From assembly GCA_905198575.1 (NCBI GenBank), contig CAJKDC010000031.1, positions 1 to 25,121 of the forward strand: a DNA stretch of 25,121 nucleotides, written 5' to 3'. A program made the translations under genes and the position numbers. The notes under the pieces are model-generated. The model ran no database searches, had not been told where the DNA came from, and saw nothing but the letters and a program-made list of their open reading frames with translations. Positions 9,201-16,767 of this stretch are shown here, one piece after another (the first letter of the stretch is position 1; each line of letters starts with the position of its first letter). The DNA is from an uncultured Bacteroides sp. GTDB lineage: Bacteria > Bacteroidota > Bacteroidia > Bacteroidales > Bacteroidaceae.

Positions 9201-10277
9201 GTACTGTCGACCTACGGCCTGCTGGTAAACGAGGAGGAAAGTCTGACAGATAAAGCCTGGAATGTGGTTTGCCTGGACGAAGCACACACCATCAAGAACC
9301 GCGACACCAAAATGTCGAAGGTGACGATGCAGCTTCAGGCATCGGCCCGCCTCATCCTTACGGGTACTCCTATCCAGAATCATCTGGGCGAGCTATGGAA
9401 TCTCTTCAGCTTTATCAATCCCGGCTTGCTGGGAAGCTACGAACAGTTTCACACGAAATTCATCGCTCCCATAGAAGGAAGCAATGACAAGGAGCGGCAG
9501 TTGCAACTGAAACGCATCGTGCAACCTTTTATGCTACGCCGTACAAAGGCTGAAGTGATAGAAGAATTGCCCGAGAAAATGGAAATTACCATTCCCGTAG
9601 AGCTCTCCAGTGAAGAAATGGCTGCCTACGAGGTTATCCGCCGCAAGGCGAAATCGATGCTGGAGGAGGAAAACAGGGTGAGCGTCAGTACGCTGGCCGA
9701 AATCACAAAGCTGCGGCAGGCTGCCTGCTCGATAGCCCTGACGAATAAAAAATGGAAGGGTGATACTACTAAAATACAGATTCTGCTCGACCAGATTGAC
9801 GAGATAAAAACCGGACAGAACCGGATGCTGATTTTCAGCCAGTTTACTTCGTTCTTGAAGTTGGTGAGAAAGAAACTCGACGAGCGCCACGAGCCTTATC
9901 TTTATCTGGACGGCAGTGTCAGCTTGAAGCAACGCGAGATGTTGGTAAAGCGCTTCCAGAACGGTGAGTGTCCGTTATTCCTTATCAGCCTGAAGGCCGG
10001 CGGACTGGGACTGAATCTTACGGGAGCCAACTATGTCATTCATCTGGACCCGTGGTGGAATCCGGCTATCGAGCAACAGGCTACGGACCGCGCCTACCGT
10101 ATTGGCCAGGAGCGTAATGTCACTGTGTACCGACTTATCGCACAGCACACCATTGAAGAAAAAATAGTACGGCTCCATCATTCCAAACGGGATTTGGCCG
10201 ACTCGCTGCTTGAAGGAGCAGACTTGGCTGGTAAACTGACAGAAAAGGAACTGATGGATATGCTGACAGAAAATTAA
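6261..10277 (+). CDS. Large SNF2-family DEAD/DEAH ATPase (helicase-like)
   Basis: A 1338-residue cytoplasmic protein. The C-terminal third is a full SNF2/Rad54-type ATPase: Q-like motif near ELRDYQYEGFRWM, Walker A DMGLGKT (K917), DEAH box D1006-H1009, motif III LTGTPIQN, and in the second lobe FSQFTSFL, SLKAGGLGLNLT and motif VI QATDRAYRIGQ (about 1273-1283). The first roughly 880 residues contain no motif I can name. Long proteins of this kind are common single-copy genes in Bacteroides, annotated as SNF2 helicase-associated. Relatives such as RapA/HepA remodel RNA polymerase or protein-DNA complexes; which substrate applies here is not shown. It stands alone, with a short leader and a converging terminator downstream. 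Confidence 0.9.
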   Translation: MNNKTALSIDYSWLEALKETDRKLICYLAYNTDLVEMKHLTSSSLKNPFRNVSDIKERLERLTQEMLVDTIRSYWDKMMDDGSFRVYLDDYFTVNYYTLTQKPEWEKEFMAYLQGNSRTRKVLLNILEKAIAGENVTLLSDWYYAEIQQCLLPVAFDPVFRPVITNMPSILFVPLLSKLTDILIKNDMLDRDDCLEQLIEAKHDLAPSEQERLKSLRALYRYYAFGEYIPVNAPQEPAYWILKGVRAMHEKHYAEALEFFYKGLKLRNKVSQVKNIFDNFLDCYFLIMAYVREGSEASRKKLQQFLRKNEVNNRLNYQPAVILADTYLSEEQTPEKKWIENLLYKTPGFHFLGCLFARYFSIDTDEYPIDLKPVMNQPQMAVLRNELAAYLPMSETERKELQRIMGTPVLTSIFRKQPWENTLDLLLQDALQQQEPDAVNQRQIRLAYIIRNGYSVEMREQTLLKSGKWGSGKALSGIRYYEGPFELMDEQDKKLWSIVRNEYSYVRPEDIIPWLVGCDHIYAGSYAPFSPVTIEEEKPYLTIDRKKQGFVVNSNLTKRDFSGTPKKHIIRQLTDTHYVVIPLTDKQWNYYRRLLMQEEFPPEAESKLKEVLSQIGGTVEVHSDLLENGSTLEAVEGNSQLCLQVRQQRLGYEVAILIRPLPGGQKTYLPGKGAGIVFDETDGKRVQVNRNMSREQNNYKALAAFLDAELEIQINDSNLWLSLENMLGLLEYVTNNADTVYLEWPEGEKLSLRQAPDSGNWNVNLRTAGNWFEVEGEVRIDEQHVISMAQLLDLLAAGKSNYIRLNEKEYMQLGENLRKQLERLESLAVKERGKIKISQFNTPLLDKAVNGVLSIGCDKQLNELKNNITKSLKQEPPVPAMLQAELRDYQYEGFRWMVRQTGWGAGVCLADDMGLGKTVQTIAFLLHRAQQGPSLVVAPASVIPNWCSELNRFAPALKISVLNKSTDRKALIAEAADNEVVLSTYGLLVNEEESLTDKAWNVVCLDEAHTIKNRDTKMSKVTMQLQASARLILTGTPIQNHLGELWNLFSFINPGLLGSYEQFHTKFIAPIEGSNDKERQLQLKRIVQPFMLRRTKAEVIEELPEKMEITIPVELSSEEMAAYEVIRRKAKSMLEEENRVSVSTLAEITKLRQAACSIALTNKKWKGDTTKIQILLDQIDEIKTGQNRMLIFSQFTSFLKLVRKKLDERHEPYLYLDGSVSLKQREMLVKRFQNGECPLFLISLKAGGLGLNLTGANYVIHLDPWWNPAIEQQATDRAYRIGQERNVTVYRLIAQHTIEEKIVRLHHSKRDLADSLLEGADLAGKLTEKELMDMLTEN

Positions 10278-10330
10278 AGCTGCCGCACATTCAACGGCAA
10301 ATCCGGATTCTAAAAGAATGATTTGTATAA

Positions 10331-10368
10331 AAAGCAATTGCACGACCGACAGGCCGCGCAATTGCTTT
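10331..10368 (-). terminator. Terminator between convergent genes
   Basis: Perfect 11-bp stem, AAAGCAATTGC (10331-10341) with GCAATTGCTTT (10358-10368), and a 16-base loop. On the minus strand it is followed by TTTTTA, so it best serves the small minus-strand gene, but it can also stop the helicase transcript. Confidence 0.7.
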
Positions 10369-10427
10369 CAATAGGAAACGGGCAGATGTGCCTTGCCCGA
10401 TTTGTACACGTGTTTATCTTAATATAT

Positions 10428-10750
10428 CTACATTCCCCCTTCGTGCGGCGGACGCATACCGCCTTCAGGATGTTCTCCCATAGGCGGCCTGTGCTCCATC
10501 CGCTTCTCAAAGCGTTCACGCTGCTCTTTCAATACTAATTTATAGACTTTTTTATATTGCTTGTCGGTAAGGTTAAGCGCATTCTTCAGCCGGTCAGTTT
10601 CCCGCTTGGCTTCTTTATCCGGACTCGGAATCTCTCGGGGCAATTCCTTTTTTCCGGTTTTTCAGGCTCTCCACTTGTCTGGGCCTGCACCTGCAAGGTC
10701 AGCAATGCCACTGCTGTTCCTAATATAATTTGTTTCCACACAGATTTCAT
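10428..10750 (-). pseudogene. Small exported protein gene split by a -1 slip in an A6 run
   Basis: The ATG at 10750 opens a signal peptide (MKSVWKQIILGTAVALLTLQ, ending QAQ) that runs into an A6 tract on the minus strand near 10650 and then goes out of frame, ending in a stop soon after. The next frame carries a highly charged helical region (about 70 residues) with NALNLTDKQYKKVYKLVLKEQRERFEKRM, then a His/Pro/Gly/Met-rich tail. One more A would join both parts into a protein of about 107 residues, resembling small periplasmic LTxxQ/CpxP-like or DUF4890-like proteins. A perfect -7 box and a terminator flank the whole unit, so it was built as one gene. Whether this is a mutation, an assembly error or a slippage switch cannot be decided here. 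Confidence 0.65.
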
Positions 10751-10782
10751 AAGCAAGAATTATTTTCTTTTTGATTACGAAA

Positions 10783-10790
10783 CAAAGGTA
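10783..10790 (-). promoter_or_regulatory. -7 promoter box of the small exported protein
   Basis: On the minus strand TACCTTTG, an exact match to TAnnTTTG, 32 bases before the ATG at 10750. The -33 region is only T-rich. Confidence 0.6.
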
Positions 10791-10848
10791 GGAAACTTCA
10801 TGTCAGGATAAAAAAAGAATAGACCAATCCCGGTATTTTACCGATGAA

Positions 10849-11484
10849 TCAAGCCATTTCTTCCGTTTCTTCCTCTTCTTCGTCCAGGATACGTGCCGAT
10901 TCCACCTTCTCCAGACGGGCACGCAGTTGCGGCATCAGCGACTTGCGGATGCGCAGCTTCATGTAGCAGTCCATATCGTAGCTCTGCGAAAGAATTTCGG
11001 GCTGTTCCTCTTTTACGATGCGCATCACATCATTCATAAACGGATATTCAAAAGCCAGGGCAATGTCCTCGTCCACAGTCTTTTCGATTACGGTTGCTCC
11101 TGCCAGTGCTTCGGCTGCAGCGGCACGGTAAGCCACAATCAGTCCGCTGGTTCCCAACTTGATACCTCCAAAATAGCGTACCACAATTACCAGCACGTCT
11201 GTCAGCTCATTGGAGTTGATTTGTCCCAGAATAGGCTTTCCTGCAGTACCCGACGGCTCGCCATTGTCGTTGGTACGGAAGTTCTTGCGGGCAGCTCCCA
11301 GCATATAGGCATAGCATACGTGACGGGCATCATAGAAACGCTTCTGATAGGTTTCCAGGTGGGCCTTCACTTCTTCCAGCGTACGCACGGGCAGCGCAAA
11401 AGCCAAAAACTTGCTGCGCTTTTCGGTATAAATGGCTTCAGACAGTGACTCAATGGTTTTATAGGTATCTTCCTGTGGCGTCAT
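10849..11484 (-). CDS. YigZ/IMPACT-family protein
   Basis: A 211-residue cytoplasmic protein. The start at 11484 (MTPQEDTYKTIE) is favoured because the upstream extension is not typical and crosses a promoter box. The IMPACT/UPF0029 signature is clear: ARHVCYAY (53-60), DNGEPSGTAG (73-82) and VRYFGGIKLGTSGL (102-115). The last 70 or so residues form the smaller C-terminal domain usual in YigZ proteins, ending in an acidic tail (DEEEEETEEMA). The bacterial function is uncertain; the eukaryotic relative IMPACT modulates the Gcn2 response. It is transcribed alone. Confidence 0.9.
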   Translation of the reverse strand: MTPQEDTYKTIESLSEAIYTEKRSKFLAFALPVRTLEEVKAHLETYQKRFYDARHVCYAYMLGAARKNFRTNDNGEPSGTAGKPILGQINSNELTDVLVIVVRYFGGIKLGTSGLIVAYRAAAAEALAGATVIEKTVDEDIALAFEYPFMNDVMRIVKEEQPEILSQSYDMDCYMKLRIRKSLMPQLRARLEKVESARILDEEEEETEEMA

Positions 11485-11542
11485 ATTGTGTAGTGTATTT
11501 ATTGGATTGAATGATTTTTTTCGGTAATTCTTAAAAATTGTG

Positions 11543-11550
11543 CAAAGATA
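11543..11550 (-). promoter_or_regulatory. -7 promoter box of the YigZ-family gene
   Basis: Minus strand TATCTTTG matches TAnnTTTG, 58 bases before the ATG at 11484. No -33 consensus was recognised. Confidence 0.5.
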
Positions 11551-11624
11551 CAATTTTTTTCGCGCCTTGTAAAAAAATCGGGCACAATGCAAGACTTACC
11601 CTGCGGCAAAAGTCCTAAAAAACA

Positions 11625-11678
11625 AGGCAGGATGCCCATTCACACCCCTAAAAGGGGGGGGATTATGGTCTCCTGCCT
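11625..11678 (-). terminator. Terminator of the serC-serA-DUF1015 operon
   Basis: Outer stem AGGCAGGA (11625-11632) with TCCTGCCT (11671-11678) encloses an inner ACCCC/GGGG hairpin around 11644-11661. The inner arm ends in eight consecutive G. On the minus strand it is followed by TTGTTTTTT, a good intrinsic tail. Confidence 0.75.
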
Positions 11679-11715
11679 CATCATTTAGTGTAAAGCCACC
11701 GTAAATATAAGCAAT

Positions 11716-12963
11716 TTATTCCAATTTATGAACAACTACACCCGAACGAAGTTTCGGTTCGAACCAAGTTGTCTTGGGTGGCATGATATTTCCTGTATCG
11801 GCAATGTCCATCAGCTGCTTCATGGATACCGGATAAAGTGCCAGTGCCATCTTCATTTCGCCGCTGTCTACCCGCTTCTTCAGTTCGCCCAGACCACGGA
11901 TTCCGCCTACGAAATCAATACGTTTGTCGGAACGCAGGTCCTTGATGCCCAGAATCTCATCCAATATCAGATTGGAAGAAATGGTTACGTCGAGCACGCC
12001 TATCGGATCGTTATCGTCGTACGTACCAGGGCGGGCAGTCAGGCTGTACCATTTGCCTTCCAAGTAGAGCGAGAAGTTATGCAGACATGTAGGTCTGTAT
12101 TCATCGGCTCCCATGTCCTTCACCTCGAAATTCTTTTCCACGGCCTGCAGGAATGCCGCCGCATCCAGTCCGTTCAAGTCTTTCACCACACGGTTGTAAT
12201 CAATGATGGTGAGCTGGTCGGCCGGAAAACAGACTGCCATGAAGTAATTGTACTCTTCGTCGCCGGTATGATTCGGGTTCTGACGGGCTTTCTCCAAACC
12301 CACCAAAGCAGCTGCCGCACTGCGGTGATGTCCGTCGGCAATGTAAAGCGCCGGCATCTGTGCAAACTGGCGGGTGATGGCTGCAATGTCATCGTCATTG
12401 TCCACTACCCAGAACGTATGACCGAAACCGTCGTCGGGAGCTACAAAATCGTACTCAGGCTGACGGGCCGTGTATTTGGCTACCAGCGCATCGAGTACGG
12501 CATCATCGGGATAGGCCAGAAATACCGGACCGATGTTGGCATTGGTGGCACGGATGTGCTTCATACGGTCTTCCTCCTTGTCGCGGCGGGTCAGTTCATG
12601 TTTCTTGATGACACCGTTCACATAATCCTCTACCCATGCCCCGACTACCAGTCCGTACTGGGTCTTGCCGTTCATGGTCTGCGCATAGACGTAGTAACAG
12701 GGTTTGTCATCCTGCACCAGCCACCCTTTTTCCTGGAAAAGGCGGAAATTCTCCGCAGCTTTTTCATACACTTTGGGTAAATGTTCGTCTGTGCCTTCCG
12801 GAAAATCAATCTCCGGACGGATAATGTGATAGAGCGACATCTCGTTGCCTTCGGCTTCGGCTCTGGCTTCGGCCGAACTGAGCACGTCGTACGGGCGGGA
12901 AACTACTTTCTCCACCAGGTTCTTTGGAGGGCGTATGCCTCTGAATGGTCTGATAACTGCCAT
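11716..12963 (-). CDS. DUF1015 protein of the serine biosynthesis operon
   Basis: A 415-residue soluble protein of family DUF1015, identified by MAVIRPFRGIRPP, SRPYDVLSS, KKHELTRRDKEEDR (120-133) and the hallmark ADGHHRSAA (D210-R214). The family is often found beside serC and serA, as here, where it begins 28 bases after the serA stop. A good AAGGA-type ribosome-binding site precedes the ATG. The DGHHR motif recalls ParB/Srx-fold serine kinases (SerK, SbnI), which handle O-phosphoserine. A role in the last step, phosphoserine to serine, is therefore a reasonable inference, but it is not shown by the sequence. No serB is visible in the window. Confidence 0.88.
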   Translation of the reverse strand: MAVIRPFRGIRPPKNLVEKVVSRPYDVLSSAEARAEAEGNEMSLYHIIRPEIDFPEGTDEHLPKVYEKAAENFRLFQEKGWLVQDDKPCYYVYAQTMNGKTQYGLVVGAWVEDYVNGVIKKHELTRRDKEEDRMKHIRATNANIGPVFLAYPDDAVLDALVAKYTARQPEYDFVAPDDGFGHTFWVVDNDDDIAAITRQFAQMPALYIADGHHRSAAAALVGLEKARQNPNHTGDEEYNYFMAVCFPADQLTIIDYNRVVKDLNGLDAAAFLQAVEKNFEVKDMGADEYRPTCLHNFSLYLEGKWYSLTARPGTYDDNDPIGVLDVTISSNLILDEILGIKDLRSDKRIDFVGGIRGLGELKKRVDSGEMKMALALYPVSMKQLMDIADTGNIMPPKTTWFEPKLRSGVVVHKLE

Positions 12964-12991
12964 ATACTATGTTCCTTTCTAACTTCTAAAA

Positions 12992-13912
12992 TTATTTATT
13001 GACACGGAATTTCTCGCATCCTTCCTTGAAGAAGGCCACAATCTGCCGCGCAGCTGCAATGCCAGCGTTGATGTTGGCTTCGGCAGTCTGGGCTCCCATC
13101 TTCTTGGGAGTAGAGAAATAACGGCCGGGGAAGAGTGCCGCAAACTCTTCGTGATGCACCGGCATGATGTCGGTCACGAAACGGAAAGCAGTACGGTCTT
13201 CCATAAGGCGAAGCAAGTCGGCCTCGTTGATGACTTCCTTACGCGCTGTATTGACGAGCACACTGCCACGCGGCATGCGGTTCACCAGTTCATAGTTGAT
13301 GGAATTCTTGGTTTCGGGAGTAGCAGGCATGTGCAGTGACACGATGTTGCACTGAGAATACATTTCCTCGACAGTATCGGTCGGTATCACACCGTCGGCT
13401 GCGATGACTTCCTTCGGACAATAGGGGTCGTATGCATATACTTCCATGCCGAATCCTTTGGCGATGCGGGCCACATTACGGCCTACATTACCGTACGCAT
13501 GAATACCCAGCTTGCGGCCTTTCAGCTCTGCACCTGCCTTGCCGTCGTAGAAACTGCGCATAGCCATAATGAGCAGACCGAATACCAGTTCGGCCACTGC
13601 ATTCGAGTTCTGTCCCGGTGTATTCATCACGCACACACCATGAGCTGTAGCAGCATTGAGGTCCACATTGTCATATCCGGCACCTGCACGAACCACAATC
13701 TTCAGTTCTTTGGCAGCGTCGAATACTTCCTTATCTATCACATCACTGCGGATAATCAGCGCATTTGCATCTTTCACAGCCTCCAGCAGCGCTTTCTTGT
13801 CAGGATATTTTTCGAGCAGTTCCAATTCAAAACCTGCATTCTCTATCACTTCACGGATACCGTCTACCGCAACTTTGGCAAACGGTTTTTCTGTAGCAAC
13901 CAATACTTTCAT
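12992..13912 (-). CDS. serA: D-3-phosphoglycerate dehydrogenase, short form without ACT domain
   Basis: A 306-residue NAD-dependent 2-hydroxyacid dehydrogenase that makes 3-phosphohydroxypyruvate, the first committed step of serine synthesis. The nucleotide-binding loop is GIHAYGNVGR (136-145), with Ala in place of the first glycine of GxGxxG. Catalytic Arg is R224 (NTARKEV). Where most relatives have the catalytic His (TPHxG), this protein has STPKKMGAQT with K270. That replacement is known from short type III enzymes, for example that of Entamoeba histolytica. There is no C-terminal regulatory ACT domain, so classical allosteric serine inhibition is not expected. It is the middle gene of serC-serA-DUF1015. 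Confidence 0.92.
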   Translation of the reverse strand: MKVLVATEKPFAKVAVDGIREVIENAGFELELLEKYPDKKALLEAVKDANALIIRSDVIDKEVFDAAKELKIVVRAGAGYDNVDLNAATAHGVCVMNTPGQNSNAVAELVFGLLIMAMRSFYDGKAGAELKGRKLGIHAYGNVGRNVARIAKGFGMEVYAYDPYCPKEVIAADGVIPTDTVEEMYSQCNIVSLHMPATPETKNSINYELVNRMPRGSVLVNTARKEVINEADLLRLMEDRTAFRFVTDIMPVHHEEFAALFPGRYFSTPKKMGAQTAEANINAGIAAARQIVAFFKEGCEKFRVNK

Positions 13913-13942
13913 AACGCAACTACATTTTAAGTGGATAATTTT

Positions 13943-15013
13943 TTAGTGTAATTTCTCAAATTCCTGCATGCAGTCTACCAGTGCCTGCACACTTTCCAGA
14001 GGCATGGCATTGTAGCAAGATGCACGGAAACCGCCTACCGAACGGTGGCCTTTGATACCTACCATACCGCGGTCGGTAGCAAATTTCAGGAAGTCTGCTT
14101 CCAAGTCCTTATATTCGTCGGCCATTACGAAACAGATGTTCATATACGAACGGTCTGCCTTGTCGGTCACAGTACCGCGGAACAGCTTGTTGCGGTCTAT
14201 TTCACCATACAGCAAGTCGGCACGTTCCTTGGCACGGCGCTGCATTTCTTCCACACCACCCTGTGCCTTGATCCAGCGCAAAGTCTGCAAAGCTGCATAA
14301 ATAGGAACTACCGGCGGTGTATTGAACATAGAGCCCTTGTCTACATGCGTCTGATAGTTCAGCATGGTAGGAATATGGCGTGAAACCTTACCCAGTGCAT
14401 CGTTCTTCACAATAACGAAAGTCACACCGGCAGGAGCCAGATTCTTCTGTGCACCTCCGTAAATACAGATATATTTGGAAACGTCAATCGGACGTGAGAA
14501 AATGTCGGACGACATGTCGGCTACCATCGGCACACCCACGTTCAGGTCTTCGTGCCATTCGGTTCCGTAAATCGTATTGTTGGTTGTAACGTGCAGATAA
14601 TCCACATCAGCAGGTACTTCCCAACCTTTCGGCAGATAAGTATACCCCTCTTTTTCCGAAGTAGCGATTTCGAGCGCTTCACCGAAAGCCTTGGCTTCCT
14701 TCAGCGCTTTCTTGGCCCATGTACCCGTATTCAGGTAAGCAGCCTTCTTTTCGAGGAAATTATATGGAACCATACAAAACTCCATACTTGCTCCACCGCC
14801 CAGGAACAGAACCGAATACCCTTCGGGAATGTTCAAAAGTTCTTTAAACAATGCAACTGCTTCGTCCACTACCGGCTGAAAATCTTTGGCACGATGGCTG
14901 ATTTCCATCAAAGAAAGACCAGAACCATTAAAATCGAGTATAGCTTGTGCTGTTTTTTCAATCACCTCACGAGGTAGAATAGATGGCCCCGCATTAAAAT
15001 TATGCTTTTTCAT
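13943..15013 (-). CDS. serC: Phosphoserine aminotransferase
   Basis: A 356-residue PLP-dependent class V aminotransferase converting 3-phosphohydroxypyruvate and glutamate to O-phosphoserine and 2-oxoglutarate. The start at 15013 (MKKHNFNAGPS) fits the family; a longer reading adds eight residues. Conserved blocks: NFNAGPS, FLGGGASMEF, TGTWAKKA, TNNTIYGTE, VADMSSDIFSRPID, the PLP lysine K190 in GGAQKNLAPAG, and GIKGHRSVGGFRAS at the C-terminus. It is the first gene of the operon, 30 bases upstream of serA, behind a recognisable promoter. Confidence 0.97.
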   Translation of the reverse strand: MKKHNFNAGPSILPREVIEKTAQAILDFNGSGLSLMEISHRAKDFQPVVDEAVALFKELLNIPEGYSVLFLGGGASMEFCMVPYNFLEKKAAYLNTGTWAKKALKEAKAFGEALEIATSEKEGYTYLPKGWEVPADVDYLHVTTNNTIYGTEWHEDLNVGVPMVADMSSDIFSRPIDVSKYICIYGGAQKNLAPAGVTFVIVKNDALGKVSRHIPTMLNYQTHVDKGSMFNTPPVVPIYAALQTLRWIKAQGGVEEMQRRAKERADLLYGEIDRNKLFRGTVTDKADRSYMNICFVMADEYKDLEADFLKFATDRGMVGIKGHRSVGGFRASCYNAMPLESVQALVDCMQEFEKLH

Positions 15014-15061
15014 ATGAAGTTTGGTTTGGTTTAACAATCATGTTAACTGAATCTCTATTTG

Positions 15062-15092
15062 CGAAGTTACACATTATTTCGATACTTCCAAA
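15062..15092 (-). promoter_or_regulatory. Promoter of the serC operon
   Basis: On the minus strand TTTG (15089-15092) is followed after 19 bases by TAACTTCG (15062-15069), one mismatch from TAnnTTTG. Spacing is ideal for a Bacteroidota housekeeping promoter; the leader is about 45 bases. Confidence 0.55.
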
Positions 15093-15225
15093 TGAAAAGC
15101 TTATAATTTTACGCAAAAATCGCCACGCAACTATCAATTAGCCGTTTTAGAAATGCTTTTAATTACATATTGACACGAGAATACCAGCTGATGAAAATAC
15201 CGGCCTTAAAAGTGCTTTCCAAAGT

Positions 15226-15257
15226 GAGCCTGCCGGTTGCGCTCAACCAGCAGGCTC
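15226..15257 (-). terminator. Terminator of the DbpA-like helicase gene
   Basis: GAGCCTGC (15226-15233) pairs with GCAGGCTC (15250-15257), and GGTTG pairs with CAACC inside, over a 4-base loop. It sits 13 bases past the helicase stop. The T tail is weak. Confidence 0.65.
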
Positions 15258-15270
15258 TATCACAAAGATA

Positions 15271-16587
15271 CTATTTTGCTACTTCTATCAAAGTTTTTAC
15301 CCCCTTAATCTTCTCGCCTTGTATCAATTTTAACACTTGCTTTATCTTTTTGCGAGAAACGGCTGCGTAAGCATAATGATCCTTCACGTCGATGCGGCCC
15401 ACTTCTTCCTTGCTGAGGCCACCCTTTTTCGACAGGAATCCTACAATATCTATCTTGTTCACCTTGTCTTTTTTGCCTTTACCTATATAAAGGGTTTCGA
15501 ACAGCGGTTGTGCAGGCTTGGGCAATACTTCGGGGAACTCAAAACGCTCCATATCGGCCGGCAGATAATCAGGACGCCGGTCATCGGCATGCAGAATTAC
15601 GTAGGCACTTCCCTCGGCATCCCAGCGGGCGGTACGTCCGTTTCGGTGGATAAATCCGTCTTCGGCTACCGGCAGATGATAATGAATTACGTGGCGGATA
15701 TCAGGAATATCCAGTCCGCGCGCAGCCAGGTCGGTCGAGATAAAGAGCGAGCAGCTTCCGTTACGGAATTTATAAAGAGCCCTTTCGCGCTGCTCTTGCT
15801 CCAGTCCGCCGTGAAACACGCCGCAACTCACCTTCATCGAGCGGAGATACTGCCCTACCCGGTCCACACTTTCACGGTGATTGCAGAACACGATGGTCGA
15901 TTCACTGCCCAGGCAGCATACCAGGCGGTAAAGCGTTTCCAGCTTGTCCTTCACAGGCGACTCCACCTCATAAAGCTGCAGACGCATGGGCAGCGGCTCG
16001 TCTTCGCTCAGGAAATTGAGTTTCACCGTGCGGTTCAGTCCCGTAAAGCGTGGAATCTCCTCGGCATCCGTAGCCGAAAGCAGGAAACGGCGCTTCAAGG
16101 CAGGCAACTTACCAATTACATCGGCCATTTCTTCCTGAAAGCCGAATTCCAGCGACTTGTCGAACTCGTCAATCACCAGAATACGCACGGTCGAAGCGTC
16201 AATGTTCTGCTTGCCCAGATGGTCGTTCATACGGCCCGGCGTACCGATTACCACAGCCGGCTCTACCCCCTTCAGCGTGCGGTGTTCCTCCATGGCAGGA
16301 CGGCCACCATAGACACAGACCGCCTTGAAAGGCGTGTTCATCGACTTGAAAACCTGCTCGGTCTGCAAGGCCAGCTCGCGCGAAGGTACCAGTACGATGG
16401 CCTGCACCCCCCGCACATCAGCTTTCAGGTTCTGCACCAGCGGTATCAGATAAGCCAGTGTCTTGCCCGAACCGGTAGGCGAAAGCAGGATAACGTCACT
16501 TCCTTCCTTATAAACATCGATGGCAGCCTGCTGCATGGCATTGAGATGTTCTATCTTTAAATTGGATAAAATCTTTTCGAGTGTCAT
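15271..16587 (-). CDS. DbpA-like DEAD-box ATP-dependent RNA helicase
   Basis: A 438-residue RNA helicase. The start at 16587 (MTLEKILSNLKIEHLNAMQQ) gives the usual DEAD-box N-terminus with a Q-motif-like region; the upstream extension would cross the promoter. Motifs: SPTGSGKT (36-43), PSREL, GTPGR, DEFD (140-143) in place of DEAD, SAT (171-173), STDLAARGLDIP and HRNGRTAR (314-321). The last 70 or so residues (IDIVGFLSKKGGL ... KIKGVKTLIEVAK) look like the DbpA RNA-binding domain, which in E. coli targets a 23S rRNA hairpin. A role in large-subunit ribosome assembly is therefore likely but inferred. It is monocistronic, with its own promoter and terminator. Confidence 0.88.
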   Translation of the reverse strand: MTLEKILSNLKIEHLNAMQQAAIDVYKEGSDVILLSPTGSGKTLAYLIPLVQNLKADVRGVQAIVLVPSRELALQTEQVFKSMNTPFKAVCVYGGRPAMEEHRTLKGVEPAVVIGTPGRMNDHLGKQNIDASTVRILVIDEFDKSLEFGFQEEMADVIGKLPALKRRFLLSATDAEEIPRFTGLNRTVKLNFLSEDEPLPMRLQLYEVESPVKDKLETLYRLVCCLGSESTIVFCNHRESVDRVGQYLRSMKVSCGVFHGGLEQEQRERALYKFRNGSCSLFISTDLAARGLDIPDIRHVIHYHLPVAEDGFIHRNGRTARWDAEGSAYVILHADDRRPDYLPADMERFEFPEVLPKPAQPLFETLYIGKGKKDKVNKIDIVGFLSKKGGLSKEEVGRIDVKDHYAYAAVSRKKIKQVLKLIQGEKIKGVKTLIEVAK

Positions 16588-16622
16588 ACTTAACTTATAT
16601 ATATAGAATTTAGCTTTAACAG

Positions 16623-16655
16623 CAAAGATACTATTTTTATGCAGAAATCCGGCAA
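16623..16655 (-). promoter_or_regulatory. Promoter of the DbpA-like helicase
   Basis: Minus strand TATCTTTG (16623-16630) matches TAnnTTTG. A TTG (16653-16655) lies 22 bases upstream, slightly far for a -33 element. Confidence 0.5.
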
Positions 16656-16686
16656 CATGCCCCGCCCAATACAATATCAGGATACA

Positions 16687-16720
16687 TTTTTGCTCGTTTA
16701 AAAAACATTCCATACCTTTG
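16687..16720 (+). promoter_or_regulatory. Promoter of the porin gene
   Basis: TTTTTG (16687-16692), 20 bases, then TACCTTTG (16713-16720): both Bacteroidota elements with canonical spacing. The leader to the ATG at 16768 is about 40 bases and contains a small GGGA/TCCC inverted repeat. Confidence 0.7.
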
Positions 16721-16767
16721 CGCCGCAAGGGAAATCCCGCATTACAAACAAAAAACTTAACTTTATC

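Noticed and set aside
11728..12780. 350-codon plus-strand open frame
   Set aside because: It mirrors the DUF1015 gene; the minus-strand protein has conserved motifs and operon context.
15337..16560. 407-codon plus-strand open frame
   Set aside because: It lies wholly opposite the DbpA-like helicase, whose motifs are unmistakable; the plus-strand reading has no domain and arises from codon bias.
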